From assembly GCF_021018805.1 (NCBI RefSeq), contig NC_086254.1, positions 2,591,001 to 2,655,000 of the forward strand: a DNA stretch of 64,000 bases, read 5' to 3'. Both the position numbers and the translations under genes were made by a program. Positions 34,046 to 47,281 of the stretch are shown piece by piece (the first letter of the stretch is position 1; each line of letters starts with the position of its first letter). The DNA comes from Prinia subflava (taxonomy: Eukaryota > Chordata > Aves > Passeriformes > Cisticolidae). The notes below the pieces were generated by a model. It searched no databases, had not been told where the DNA came from, and saw only the letters and a list, made by a program, of their open reading frames with translations.

Positions 34046-37000
34046 AAACCCCATCATCACAGCATTTCCACAGCTGCAGCACGGGGGCACTTCCCATCAT
34101 CAGCCAACACAAAAGGAAATCATCTCATTTGTTTTTAACTGCTGTCTGCTGCTCTACTTTGAGAAAGTTTAGCTATTAGTCCAAGCAAGTACGTGACCTC
34201 CCCCTTCGTGTTTTTAAGTTTCAGAAATGGGTGCTGCAAACTGTTTAATGCCGTTCATGGGATAAAATTTTTCCAACAAAAAACTGTTTCATTACAACTG
34301 CTCCAAACCTGCTTGCTCCAAATCTTCCCACATGTTTGGCACACAGCTCCCAGGACTCTGCCAGCCTCTTCCCTGTTGGTTTGGATGAACAAAAGAGCTG
34401 CTCTCCAAGAGCAGCTGTAGGAGAGGAGGAGATAATGGAGCCTTTGCCCATGTCAGGTGAGCTCCTCACGGCTCTGAGGAGCATGTACAGCACAGAGAGA
34501 GAGCTGCTGAGCCTGTTCTGTGCAGGGCTGATCCAACCTGTGTGCTGCCAGAACGCAGTGTCACTGCCCAACAGGTAGGTCTGAGGTGTCACTGCCCCAA
34601 AGTCACCATCCCCACTGTGCTGGGCTCAGCTGGACCAACCTCCCCAGGGTTCTTCAGCACCCAGTGCCACCCCACTTCACTCTGGAAGTGGGAATTGCAT
34701 GGCAGGCTGAGAGCAGGGGTGTTGCCAAGAAGGTGCCAGAAGTCTGATAGGACCAGTGAGGGGTTTGGTGCTAGAAATCCCACCTCACTATTGCTTTGAA
34801 CCTGTGTTCTCGCTGATGTCCAGGGAAACTTCTTCTCAGTAGCATTTGTATCCCATGAATCCACACAAAGGGCCTTTCTTTGGTTTCACACAGAAATACC
34901 CCCTCCCAGTGCTCTGTAAATTTGCATGTTTTCATCAGCAGATGGGCTTTCAGGCACAAAGTCCCTGTCTGGAAGGGGAGCAGTGCTCACCAGGAGTGTG
35001 TGAGGCGTCAGCCTGGGCAAAGCCACCGGTGACATTAGTGCCAGGGAGGCTGGGCTACCAGGGGACAGGCAGGAGCAGCTCTGAAATCCACATGCCCAGC
35101 TCTTAGAGATCCTTCTCCAGCCTGCCTGGGTCCAAGAAAAGGCAGCTGAACCTCATTAGTGAGGCAGCCAAGCGGGACAGGTAGCCTCAGGTTACACTAA
35201 CGAGCCAATTAAAAGGACTTCTAAAGGAAACTTGGCTGGGTAGCAGGGAGGAGGGAGCCTGGCAGCTCTGGCTGGGGAGGCAGAGCTGTGCAGCTGAAGA
35301 TGAGTTGCTGTGTAATTACTGAAGTTTTTTTCTATTGTGCCATTGGGGAAGAGGAGCCTGAAAAGATTAAAAATGGCTGATTTGGGGCTGTGATGTTGTT
35401 AATTTGTCTCGTCAGAGACTGAAGTAAACCAAATAACAGTAAATAATGACATTCCTGCTCTACCTGGCAGGGTAGCTTAGGGCATTTTGGATTCCCTGTT
35501 TGACCACCAACATCCCTGAGGCCTTCTGAGGCAGCTGGATGGGGAGGCTCCATCAAACAGCAGTTCCCAATCACCAGAGACCAAATCCAAAGCACACCCA
35601 GCATCTCATAGAAAACAAATTCCAACCCAAATCTGCCCAAGTTCTCCACGAAGAACAGGAATTAAAATCATGACTCCAAACAGCCTTTTCAACTTGATCC
35701 AGTTATCACTATGTCTCAACAGTTTGGGGGATAAAGCAGGATTGTTGGGTTGTTGGTCTGGACTTAAACTAACTTAATTATTATGCAAACAGAGTTCTTT
35801 ATTTGTTAACCCCTTTGCATCTCATACCTGAAACTACTTTTGATGTCATCGAGGATCCATTACAAACCTGACAACCCATGTTAATTCACTGTGATTCAAT
35901 AGATTTGGGTTGGTGAAATTCCTGCAGGTTTCCTTCAGATATGTGCAGTGGATTTTTGCTGAAGTCAGGGTGAGTTTTATGTATCAAGTCCAGTGTCCTG
36001 TTCCATGCATTGGCTAAAACCCAGTAATTGGCTCCTGAGTAATTCCTTCTGCACGAGCACTCCTGGAGTCTGTGAGCAAAAGCAGCCCATAAAACCACAT
36101 GATCATTTTTCTGCCATATGAGAAGAACACAGAGAGCTCTGTTCTGAGTTAAAGCCTGCAGCACAGAGCTAGCATTAGACAAATAATGACAATAGCTTCT
36201 TGCACCAAGATGCCTCAGCTGCAAAGAATCCCACCTGGATCTGATGAAACAAAGCTGCCTACAGGAGGCACAAACACAAATAGGTCCTGGGACACCTGAC
36301 ACAGCATCAAGATGCATATTCCACCTACAGGCTGAGATCTCCTGAGCCTGGGAGTAGCAAACAGCAGACCTGTGCTTGTGTTCAGCTCATCTGAATGATC
36401 ACACAAGAGAGGAAAGTCACATCTACATGGCTAAATCAAGCACTTTCACTTGTCAAGTGGAGGACAAAAAAACCATAAGTACTCACTTCATTTTTTTTTT
36501 TTCCAATAAATAATAGACATAGTCTTTTCTTATTTAAATAGATGAATACCACTCCTGCCTGGTAAGGAACATGCACTGCCTTTTGTAGCTGGGTCAAAAA
36601 GTAAAGTTGAAAGGATGAAATGACACCCGAAATAATACCATGAAATATTGCAGGACAAAGAAAACAAGTGGGAGCTCTGAGAGTCCTGGGTTTGGGGCTA
36701 GAAGAGAAGAGGGAGAGCAAGACTTGCTTTTACAAATCATTTCAAGGACTATCAATTTGAACTCCTCAATACCACAAACACAGTGCTCCCAGTACATCCA
36801 CAAAGAAGTTGTCTGGCTGTCCAGCATTGAAATCTTCCAAATAACTCACTGCATATACAATTGCCGGGGACAATAAGTTTATCCTGTAACAGAAGCTGAT
36901 TTCTGGCCAAACAACACTGAAAAATATCAGAGTTCTACTACTCTAAGGAATTTGGAAAGCTGGAATAAGGCATTAGTTAAAATAATAGCAGAAATCAAAA

Positions 37001-37274
37001 TGCCAGAAGATGGCCTTGAGCAATCAGAATGAGATTCAGGCAATCTGGGCACAACTGGTTGCTCCTGTACAAATGTCTTGAGTAAAGAGCAAGTGCACTG
37101 CAGTACAACTGTGTTCCCAACAGAAAACAGGGATATAAATTCTTCTTTGTCTATTCTTAGTTAAAAATAAAAGAACTGTAATGAGGACTTGGACAGTGTC
37201 TTCTGAAGTCATTAAGTAACATTTCACTCTCCACCCCAAGGTAACTGCTACAGTTGCCATATAATCATCACAGA
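34046..37274. other. Unique non-coding sequence
   Basis: The segment 35300-35430 (GTGTAATTACTG, GATTAAAAATGGC, TTGTTAATTTGTC) is a smaller TAAT-bearing patch. The 143-codon minus-strand frame at 35886-36317 is the longest here and shows no recognisable domain. Confidence 0.4.
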
Positions 37275-37620
37275 ATATAAGATGAATATATGATATTATA
37301 TGATATTATATGATATTATATGATATTATATATTACATTACATTACATTATATTACATTATATTAATATATGATATATAAGATAAATATATATTGATATA
37401 AGATATATATCATATATACAATGTATTATATAAGATATAGTTTATAACACATATAAAAAATATATATTAGATATATATCATTATATATTATATATATCTT
37501 ATAAGATATCTCTTATAATATATTTTGTATATATACATATATATAAGATATATAATCATATAGAATATAGAATATATATCTTCAATATTATATAAGATAT
37601 TTAATACATTTTATAATCCA
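37275..37620. repeat. AT-rich tandem array
   Basis: Four exact copies of the 10-mer TGATATTATA at 37291-37330 pass into (ATTAC)n at about 37332-37365. Degenerate TATA/GATATA sequence follows to about 37620. It is almost pure A+T and rich in self-complementary stretches. Confidence 0.9.
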
Positions 37621-40600
37621 AGACATCCCAGGCTGTCCAGCCTTATCTTTTCCTGGAAGAGTGCAGAAGATGATTAGCTGAAAGGCACTACTGCTAATCC
37701 TGCCTCACTTCTACCCCGAGATTATCACAGGGATAAGAATGTTACTGCCACTAAGAACCAGCTTGGCTTGAAATCCTCATGATAATATTACAAGTGAAAT
37801 AAGAAACTTTCAACTGCGCAGATATTGAAATAAGCAGGAACAGTTTTTAATATGAGATCTATACTTTACAAGGAAAAACTTTTGAAGAGCTGCAATACTA
37901 TTTCCTTAGGCTAATGTAGATATAATGGTTTTCCCCTTTAACTGAGAATGGTCAATGATTAAATCTCAGGGAGATCAAAAAAGACTTTGAATTTAACCTA
38001 AGAATTTTTTCCCCACTTGGAAACGTTTTATGAATCTTGTTTTAAACATGAATCTCTGAGGAGGTGAACAAGGAAAAAACCAGTCATCTGCACAGGGTTT
38101 AAGTAAATCAGAAACATACAGAAGCTAATGAAACATTAATTGAAAATGTACCTATCTCTGGCTACTTAATTCCTTAAATCTGGGTCCTCGGAAGCAAAAT
38201 GTAAAGATAACAGGATAAATCAACAGCTTTGAGAAGCTGACACAGAGGCAGCATTTCATGCAGATTGGTTCATCTTCATGACCTGTTCAGCCATGAAGAT
38301 CTAATCTCAGCATCCTCTGACCTGTCTCCATAGTTCATTATTTCCTAATCACTCACGGCCCTTATCAAGGAATGCTCTGAGCTTCTCGGACTGGAACAAA
38401 TCTATAAATCAAAGACAATAGCTCCTTGGGTTTCTTCACCAGCCTGTCTTTCCTTTATAATCTTGTCCATCTGTTGAATCTGAAGTTCCCTTTTGTGTGT
38501 GTTTAAATATACTGCTAGCAAAAATTAAGAAACGAGGGAAAATATTTCCAGTACAGAATAAATTGTCCATGGACTTTCTGAGCTGGTGTGAGACATTAAC
38601 CTGGCACCCCCTCAGGGAGCTGAGGATACCTCCTGCAATCTGTTATCTTGCTGTTCTCCAGCAGAGTTTTGCACTGTTCCTTTATAGAAATATAGCTTCT
38701 CTCCCATGGGTAGGCAATAGGAAAAAGGAAGACTCACAAAATAACAAACTGATTATTTTGATGGCTGTCTGTTGTTTGTGTTAAACATTTTGCAATGCAA
38801 ATTAAGAACACATGCTTATTAACCATCAATCTTTGTGTCAACTTCTGAAAGGAGGTAACAATCAGATTTGATATTTGTTTATTTTCTGGATTCCAAAGAG
38901 GCCTTTTTTTCCTCCCAATAGTCTTCAGCAAAATCATCCTCATTGGGCCACAACAGTGACTTAGAGAAAAATTTCTGCTCTTTAAAGGAGATTATATGAG
39001 TGACATTTGTTGTAGTTATATCTCCCAGATCAGTAGAGAGAAATGCATTCAGACCCCTTAAAATGGAGCACCTCCCAGGGGGTAATGGATTTAACAAGGA
39101 CTGAAACAACATCCAGGCAAAGAGGATGAGAGGGGGTATCTCAAGCTAAGAAGATGAGAAGGACTTTCCTTTTCCTAGACAAATAAGAGCTATATTCTTC
39201 CACTTTCAATAACAAACTTGAAAGGCTTGTCAATAAAAGCAGCAGGAGGTAAAGCACTGCACAATGATGGGAAGATTTAACGTGCACTCTTCTCACCTGT
39301 GGCTGGTGGGGAGTGTCATTTTTTACATATTATGGCAAGAAGAAAGTTTAATTTTCATAGAAATAAAGCAGAACCTGGTTGGTGAAGTCACTCAGGAGTT
39401 ATTTCATCATTTCCATGTGCACTACTGGCCAGACGGGAAGACAGTGGACAGAGCAGGGAAGCAGAAAAGAACAGAGATGAGAAAAACCTGGTTTGAAAAA
39501 AAAAAAAAAACCACATTTGCAAAGAAGGGAGATATAAAAGAGTAGTGCAAAGCTTGTCCTGATCTACATTCTTGGATGTTATTTCCAAACCTGGCCTGGT
39601 AAATGATTAAGAAAACTTCCCAAAGCACAAAGTAGCACAGACCTGATGCAGCGCAAAACTCCACAGCATCTGCATACACATTTAGTCTAACAATAACAGC
39701 TCCTGTGAGGCTGGTAAATCACTCTCTCGTGAATAAATACTTTCAAACTGGCATTTGGCTTCACCCCAGGCTGGGTTTGAGCTGGGTACCTTACCCTAAA
39801 TACATGTCTGAACAGAAACTTAGGCTCCTGTCTTGATTCAGAAGGAGATGATTTGGTATATCTAGGACAAAATATCTATCTGGGATTTAATTTACCAACT
39901 AAAAGCACTGGAATGCAACAGGAATCCACAAGAAAGAAGAAAGATGACACAGTTCTGGAATGTAGATAAATATAAGACATATACTGTAAATGGATTTAAA
40001 TTTCTGAGGCAAGACAAGATGTGCTGCTATACCTCATCTCTGTGTTCTCCTTACCCAGACAACTTATTGGGATTTATCTGGGGCTGTCTAACATTTAAAA
40101 ACATTCAGATATCGTTTATCTCTCAATGCCAAGTTGGCAGTGTTATTTAGGAGCTGAACAACAAAGGGATAAAACACAATTTGTTTCTCTAAGATCAGTC
40201 TCATTGGAAAATATTTAGATAATTAATGGACAAGCTTTTAAGTTCTTCTTAATGTAAGCAAAACTGACTATGGATTTAGGCCTGCTTGAATTAATATCAA
40301 AATAATAACTACAAATACTGTTCAGCAGCCAGCTGCTGCACCAGTGTGAGCCTGAACACTTGTGTACTCAGAGTTAGTTTGAAGCTTCTGGAGAGTCTCC
40401 TCTGCTCAGGGTAACTTGCAGCTCAAGTACTTGATACTTTTGAGACCCCTCTGGACAAAAAACCACTACAAAAGATGTGCCATGTGTCTGTAATACCTCT
40501 CACTGTGTTAGCATAAAATAAGAGTCCAGAGCGAGGGAGGGGTGCGGTAAAGAGAGTCTGCTTAATAGGGGGGTGATGCTAAAAGTGCAGCTATTACCTC

Positions 40601-42081
40601 CAGTGCTGGGTTATTTGGAAAAGTTCTGTCCTCCCTAAGACCAGGAGGTAGAACAGACATATCCTGAAATGTATCAAACCCTATATCATCCATCAGATCT
40701 TCTGACTAACTATATGACATTGGTCATGTTTTCAATCTTATCTTCTGTTGTATTTTTCTATGGGAAGTCAATAAAGAAGCTTTTCTTTCTTTGCTTGTCA
40801 GTCACACTTCTGGAACAGTTAAAAAACACAATCCTTTCCCAGGAGACTATTTCAGAGAATACAGCATCATACACAGACTGTCTCAGGCACAAAATCAAAG
40901 ACTGTCACGTCCGACTTCTGAAAGGTATAAAAGAAAAATAAGAAGAATAACTGTAAGAAGAATAACTTCCTTTACATGCTTTTCTGCATCTTTTTTCCTG
41001 CTTTAAAGATGGTTTTCAGGTGTCTTTGGGGAAAAGAAAAACAACAACAAAAAAAAGACAACATTTTCCCTGTGTGGATGTAAAAAGCACAAACTGTCCT
41101 GGACTGGCCCTGTTGCCCAAAGCTCACAACAGAGCTTGTGCCAGCCTGAGCACATGCCAGAGGGACAGCACACAGCCTAAATCAGGCAAGAGATGAGGAT
41201 TTAAATGAGTCAGGCAAAAGCCCTAGGAAGGAAGAAATCACTGTTTAGACTGTTCCCAAATGGTTTTTCCAAGCTGGATCTCCACAGAGGGATCAAGCTA
41301 TAATCCAGGGGCCAGCAGTGGCATCCATCCTATCCCTGTCCATCCCATTCCCAAGGCAGATCCTCTGGTTTGACACTGCCACCTGTTCAGTGTGTCTGTG
41401 CCAGGGCAAGGGGGAAATGCAAGGTTATGAAAAAAGCAGTTTGGCTAAATAAGGGAGCTCATTATGTGTGCTATTTTTGTTCCTCAAATGCCTGCCTTCC
41501 TCTCTTTCCCTGGAGGTTTCCAGAGAAATCTGACAATCAGGGCTGAGGTTTACTGTCAGCTTCCATTAGGCAAATCAACCAGGCTGGGGATGAGGGGAGG
41601 ACAAGGGGAAAATTGCCCTAAAAGTGAGCTGATTCAGCACCAATCATGTCTTGGTGCACATACCCACCGCCAGAAAGGGCTGGGCTTGAGGGGCTGCCCC
41701 AAAACAGAGCCCATTGAGAGCCTCTGCTGTGAAACACAGAGCCCTGTCCTCTGACAGAGCACAGCACACAGCTCTACCTGCCCTGACAGAGCAAATGACC
41801 TTCTGTTCACCTGCACAGAACTCATTTCCAGGCTGTAACTGGTGTGTAAAAGTGGTCTTCATTACTTGAACTAAAGACACACGAGCCTGAAAAACAGATG
41901 AATTGCCCAAGAATATGAACAGACTCACTGGAGGTGGAGCATTGCATTTGGCATTTCAAAATCTCTGCATTAAAAAATAAAAAAGAAGAAGAAGAAAAAA
42001 GGAATCATCTCATATTTCAATCTTCTTTTAAAAAATAATGATTTTCCATCTGTTTTTTACATGCATTCCATCAGTTGATAG
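37621..42081. other. Unique AT-rich non-coding sequence
   Basis: Contains A runs (39496-39510) and short frames up to 96 codons without family features. No transposon was recognised in this 4.4-kb stretch, which makes it the longest repeat-free part of the window. Confidence 0.45.
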
Positions 42082-42150
42082 AGAACCATAGAATGGGTTA
42101 GAAGGGACCCTCAAGATCACCTAGGTCCAACCCCCAGACGAGGGGGGTTC
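42082..42150 (-). mobile_element. CR1 LINE, short 3' terminal fragment
   Basis: 'ACCATAGAATGGGTTAGAAGGGACCCTCAAGATCACCTAGGTCCAACCCCC' is the reverse complement of the last part of a CR1 3' end. Only about 70 bp remains. Confidence 0.85.
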
Positions 42151-43254
42151 CCTACATATGGAGTAGGAGCATAAACTCTCCCTCACAAAACAGAGGGCCA
42201 CTTTTAACCAGAAATGATTTCTGTCTCTTGTATTTTTAACCATCATGCTCACAAAACAGGCCATTATTTCAAGGAGAGGCCAGTCCCCACTGCACTATAT
42301 TCACCCTGGTTGCACTTCACACATCTTCCAGGGTCAGTCACTACACACAGGTACAGAATGAGGAAGAGATATTTGAGTCACCTGCTAGAGAAAACATAGC
42401 TCTTACCCCCGTTAGAAATACTGGGGTTTCCCTGGAGCACACAGCTTTTTTCAAACCTGCAGCCATCAGGGTAGAAAGGCAGCTTCTACATAATGGTTTC
42501 CACAGATATATCACTAAGAAAAAATACTTATTTCTCCAGCTGTGAAATGTCTGTTAACTGTAATCATGCATGTCTTCTTTGTCATGAAGCAGTTTCTAGG
42601 TGTCATCAAATCAAATTCAAGGTAAACGGGGAATTAAATTAAATTCTACATCTCCTCACAACCACAGTGTCATTTAAATAAGCCCCTGACCCACAGAAAA
42701 CCTCACCAGTATAGGCACAAACATTAAATGATATTTAGAAGCTTCCATGGCACCTATGGCTTAAGGAATCGACATGTTATAAATTCCAATTACCTTGGCA
42801 GTATTGCACCTCCTTGGGGTGTAGGGACCTGCCCAAGGTTTTAAATTAACTGGTAGAAATAGGATCCACGTTTCTTGCTGCCATCCTTGTCTGGCCATCC
42901 TTTCCTCTCCTCCACTCATCTCAGGAGACACCAGCAAACCTCTCTGTGAGAAACCCCTGCTTGTTGCTGAAGGCTTCAGGAGGATTTGAGTTTGCAGATT
43001 TGGAGTGTTGCTCCCCTCTGGTGTGCTGAAGGTGCCTGTCCCCCATTTCCTCACCAGACCCCAAAGCCACGCCAGCCATGAAGAGCTGGCTGGCACAAAG
43101 GACATGGGGACACACGTCCTCTGCAGGTGGTGGCAGAGCCCCAGACATTTCTTCAGTCTCCCAGACAAGCTCCAGGGCAGGAATGCCGCAGGGGAATAAA
43201 CAGAGAATCCAGTTTCTCCTGAGCAAGAAACCTCTGCACTCCAAAGCCTCAGGG
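42151..43254. other. Unique sequence with a possible ancient repeat tail near 42795-42875
   Basis: 'GGACCTGCCCAAGGTTTTAAATTAACTGGTAGAAATAGGATCCACGTTTC' recalls the L2/MIR tail 'cttgcccaaggtcacacagctagtaagtggcagaactggga'. The match is weak. The 135-codon minus-strand frame at 42761-43168 overlaps other frames and is not supported. Confidence 0.3.
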
Positions 43255-43287
43255 TGTGGGAACTGAAAAAGCAGAGGGCTTCTACAG

Positions 43288-43332
43288 TTTAAAGTTTTAT
43301 GATTTGAAGTTTTACAATTTAAAGTTTAGCAA
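43288..43332. repeat. Three tandem 15-bp units
   Basis: TTTAAAGTTTTATGA, TTTGAAGTTTTACAA and TTTAAAGTTTAGCAA are consecutive diverged copies inside the partial 5' LTR. Confidence 0.8.
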
Positions 43333-43787
43333 GGTAGCTTTGTGTAAAGAACTTGTAGCTCTGTTTTATTAGATGAGAAAAGACACACTATGGTAGAACT
43401 ATACAAAACAATGTAGTCAATAATTAACAAAAATATCAAAAGAGGATTTTTTTTTTGCTTGTACCAAGAGGGGGAATTGTGGGAACTGGAAAAGCAGAGG
43501 GCTTTCACAGCATTGCAGTAAGCTTACACAGATAGAGGTTCAAAACAGGGTTGAATTTTAGGCCTTGAAATATTTGGAGTATAGAAGGTTTTTGAGCTGC
43601 AAAAAGTATAGAACAAGCGACTATTGTGTGCTGTAAGGTGTAGGTGCAGTGTTTAGTGATTGGCTTAAGTAGATGCTTGTAAGCTTTTAGCATTAGCCTA
43701 GTAACAAAGAGAACTTTGGACATGCTTTGTACAAGAAAAGGTTTTAATAATGACAAAAAATAACAAAGATTATTAAACAAAATAAAT

Positions 43788-43868
43788 ACAGTGTAGAAAA
43801 AGAAGAAATAACAGTGTAGAGAAAGAAGAAATAACAGTGTAGAGAAAGAAGAAATAACAGTGTAGAGA
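43788..43868. repeat. Four 23-bp tandem units in the LTR U3
   Basis: ACAGTGTAGA starts at 43788, 43811, 43834 and 43857, with exact 23-bp spacing and AAAGAAGAAATA between copies. Tandem units in U3 often hold transcription-factor sites; that role is not shown here. Confidence 0.9.
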
Positions 43869-44154
43869 GGACTCTTGCACTGGCTAAGGCAGTCCAGAAA
43901 AGCAATTGAGCACCTCTGTGCTCCTGTTTAAGTGTACAATGATCAAGGAATTTGGCTTGCTGCCATTAGAAACAGCTACAGGTTTTGAGAAACATTTCCA
44001 AAGCCCAAAAGGTGCCCCTGTGCTGGCACTGGGCCAGCCACGATGAGGGAAGAATGGAAAGTTCTGGTGCTTCTTTATAAAAGTCCGGGGTAAATTTGAA
44101 ACCCCTTTTCCTAATTTGGAGACACCTGCTCGGGTGTGGGAGTGCATTCCTACA

Positions 44155-46583
44155 TTTCACCATCTTTTGTGTCTCTGCCTTCACTGAGGCTGATATAAAA
44201 TAAAAAATAATAATGGAAATAAAAGAAAAACAAAAATGGAATAAAAAGCTCGTGGAATACCTCTGGGTCACCCTGTCCCGTTATTGGTGATGAGATCCAA
44301 CATTAGGGCTCACCCCTGTTCCTGTCCTCGTGTCCTCCTCGGTGCCTCTGATCTCCAGGGCCCCCAGTCCCTGCTGCCACCTCCCCGTGTGGGTGACAGC
44401 TCACTGCACAGCCCGAGCCACGCCTCTCCAGAGCCCCCTGCCAAAAACTTCACAAACGCTGCTCCCAGTTTCTAAACACCACTCGAGACTGAGCAGGAGG
44501 GACTCAGTAATTGCCTGAAGCTGGATCTCTACAGGGAAAACCAAAAGTTTGAAGGATAAAGTCTGTGTTTTGCCTCTCAATATGTACTTCCCCCTGCAAA
44601 ACACACTGTATTTACAAGCTTTGTACTCATGTTTAATCAGCTAAAAAAAATCGACAAACATTTGATAGGGTAGTTTGTGAGGATCTTGCATTTAAGGATT
44701 TCTAAATAATTATTTTAAAGCTTAGAATAAAATAATATTTTATTCTAATATATCTAAGTGCTTTGAGCTCTAAGTCCCAAACCCAAGCATTTCTGTGGAA
44801 AATAAGCAATTTAAAATTTAGGTCCTTGCTGTTAAGGAACCCAGAATTTCAGTGTTCTACACCTGGATTTTCCTTCTTTTCAGGAAAAGCACTTCTTCAT
44901 TTCATGAGTTTGGAAACTGCTGCACAAAACATCCAAGAATTAAAAACTGCAGCCTTTTTTTTTTTTTTTTTTTCCCTTCAGCATAGCAATGGAAAGCCAA
45001 CCTTGCCTTCATCACCATCCATTTTTGATAGGGTTTCCATATCCTGCAAGTCAATCCAAGGAACAGTGGCCCCAGCCCAGGTGAGCAGGTCAGGGAGGGA
45101 GGAGACTCAGCAAGGCCCCCGGGGCAGAGCTGCCCACCAGGGATGTGAGGGGCTCCAGCAGCCCCAGAGAGAAATGGAAAAGGCTTTTCCCAGATGCTCC
45201 CATGCCACAGAAAACTAATTTCTCCCGTATGAGAGGACACTGCTGCTGCACGCCTGTCAGGAGTCCATTTCAGAGCTGAAGCTCACAGGATAAACCATTC
45301 AACCTACAAGGAATTGTCAAAAAACGGAGCTAAATAGCAAACACATGTAACTCCCAGGCATTTCCCTGAGCCCCACTTGTTCTTTTTTTAGCCTCAGGAG
45401 AAAAGCACATTCTTCTGCATAATTTATTTCTTCAGCAGAATTATGCAGAAAACTGCAACTAAATTGCTTTTCCTGATTAAAACCAGAGTCTTTTATATTC
45501 TCCCCTCCCCCCACTTCTGGATTATTTGCCTTTTTTTTTTTTTTTTAATCCTAGAGCTTCTTCTTCCTAAATGTAACTCTTTTAATTTTGCCTGAAAGAA
45601 AACAAAGAAAACCTGATGCTTCCTTTCCCAGCACACCCCTAGGTGTGGGCAGGACTCCATCTCCCACTCCCCCAGCCCCAAGGCTCTGAATTTGGGTCAT
45701 GGCAGCCCATGGGCTGAGTGTATTGGGTGGGGGGCATTCCTGGGGGAGGACTTGCTGAGGGGAAGGGAGTTTGTTGGTGGAAGGGGGAGGGTATTTTATT
45801 TCAGACAGTGAAACAGCTTTCTGGAAGGTCTCATGCCTTCGGAATGGCTGTCACAGGTACAACAGAGATGGGGTCAGCTGCTCACAGATACAGAGCCTCA
45901 GATCAGGGTGAGAATGACCTGGGTTTGGAACAAGTCACTTGCTGTTTCTCATGGCTTTTTTTGCCTGGGAGTGTGAGAGATTACTTCTAGCATGCCTGGA
46001 GAAGGGGCTGAGGATCAGTGGTTCGTGGGGGAGCAGCTTCACCTCCCTGTGAACCCAATTTCCTCCCTCACTGGAGGTGCAGTGCTGCGATTTGCATTTA
46101 GCTCTGGAGGAATGCATTGTCTCAGCTCTTCAAAAACCTTCCTGTAGAGACCAGGTGCAGTCCAGAGGCTGGCTATAAACCTTTGCATGCCCAGTGCCAT
46201 GCTCTTAGAAGAAATAAAAAATTGATGGATTTTCACTTCCATTTAATGTCTCTGCCTGGCACGAGGAGCTGATGAGTCAGTGCTGAGCTGTGCTTTATGG
46301 TGGCTGCTGCTTGTAAGGAATTAGGGCTCTGGCAGATGAACACAGGTACACTCAGGATTATTCAGCAGGCTTCATTTCCAGCATGACAGAGCTGCAGTTC
46401 TCTGGCTGGTTGTGCTTCTCCCCAGGAAGGGTGTTCAGCAGCACCGGTGGAAATGAAAATGCAACTGGTGTAGCTCTGTGGGGACATCCAAGGTTTCATT
46501 GTAGTACCATGGCGTTCTCCCTCCTTACCCTGGTCTTTATTACTCAACAGTGTAGGAAATAAAACAGGATCTGGGTCACACAC
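44155..46583. other. Unique non-coding sequence with T runs
   Basis: Nineteen T at 44955-44973 and about sixteen T near 45531-45546. The 151-codon frame at 44763-45218 reads through the first T run as poly-Phe and is not credible as a gene. Confidence 0.45.
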
Positions 46584-47281
46584 TGTCTTGGGGTGCAATG
46601 CAAGATGTAACCAGAACATTGTGTTCTATTGCCATCTGTTGAAAACTGATGGAGAGGTGTTTTCTTTATCTCTTCCAGGACCCACCCTCCCTCCAGGGGA
46701 TCTCTGCTGTCCAGGGACCATCGAGGCTCACTGCAGGGCTGATACAATTCCATCATCCATGGGAGATGCTGCACCCAGGGGAGGAGCCCAGCATTCCCAC
46801 CTGGATAAATCCTGGGATTCAGAGCCCAGCACAGCCTGTGTGCTCTGCATTCCCACCTGGATAAACCCTGGGATTCAGAGCCCAGCACAGCCTGTGTGCA
46901 CTGCATTCCCAGAGGAAAACCGGACCCATCTCACCAGCACTGGACCTTCAGAGGAAAACTGCACCCTTCTACAGGATCATTGCTCCAACAGAACCACATC
47001 TGTCACTGCAGGACTTGACTGGACTGCCCCCAACACCCTGACCAACAGGGTGTCAGGTTGTGTTCTGTCAGTGTTTTCTTTTTGTTTCTTTGCTTCTTTG
47101 TAATATTCATTTTTATTTTTAATATTCCTAGTAAAGAACTGTTATTCCTATTCCCATATCTTTGCTGGAAAGGTCCTTCATTTCAAAATTATAATAATTT
47201 GGATGGAGGGGGTTTATATTGTCCATTCCAAGGGGGACTCCAGCTTTCCCTGGCAGACACCTGTCTTTCCAAACCAAGACA
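46584..47281 (+). mobile_element. Solo LTR, family A, copy 3
   Basis: TGTCTTGGGGTGCAATG ... AAACCAAGACA, with near-perfect inverted ends. AGTAAA replaces AATAAA near 47131. The internal 56-bp module is present twice (46792-46903). The flanks CACAC and TAGCC do not match, so no target duplication is visible. The 171- and 150-codon frames here are LTR-derived, since an open frame across a non-coding repeat is not evidence of a gene. Confidence 0.85.
46792..46903. repeat. Two 56-bp tandem units inside family A LTR
   Basis: CATTCCCACCTGGATAAA starts at 46792 and 46848. A third partial start at 46904 leads into the unique downstream part. Confidence 0.9.

Larger units (their letters stand above)
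43255..44154 (+). mobile_element. Collapsed ERVK-like provirus: partial 5' LTR, PPT, 3' LTR
   Basis: The LTR start TGTGGGAACTG(A/G)AAAAGCAGAGGGCTT occurs at 43255 and again at 43478. The second is directly preceded by a purine tract AAGAGGGGGAATT (43465-43477), a typical polypurine tract before a 3' LTR. The second LTR runs to about 44154 (GTGCATTCCTACA), whose end is an inverted match to TGTGGGAA in seven of eight bases, and it has TATAAAA at 44076-44082. The 223 bp between the two starts hold only a piece of 5' LTR and the last internal bases, so nearly the whole provirus has been lost by deletion. No viral protein remnant is visible. The right boundary is provisional. Confidence 0.65.

Noticed and set aside
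35886..36317. 143-codon minus-strand frame, Cys-rich
   Set aside because: Cysteines are irregularly spaced, match no known finger or knottin pattern, and no splice signals frame it.
44763..45218. 151-codon frame with a poly-Phe stretch
   Set aside because: The Phe run is a 19-nt T homopolymer, and no domain is visible on either side.
46588..47103. 171-codon frame
   Set aside because: Lies wholly inside the family A LTR, and equivalent frames are broken in the other copies.
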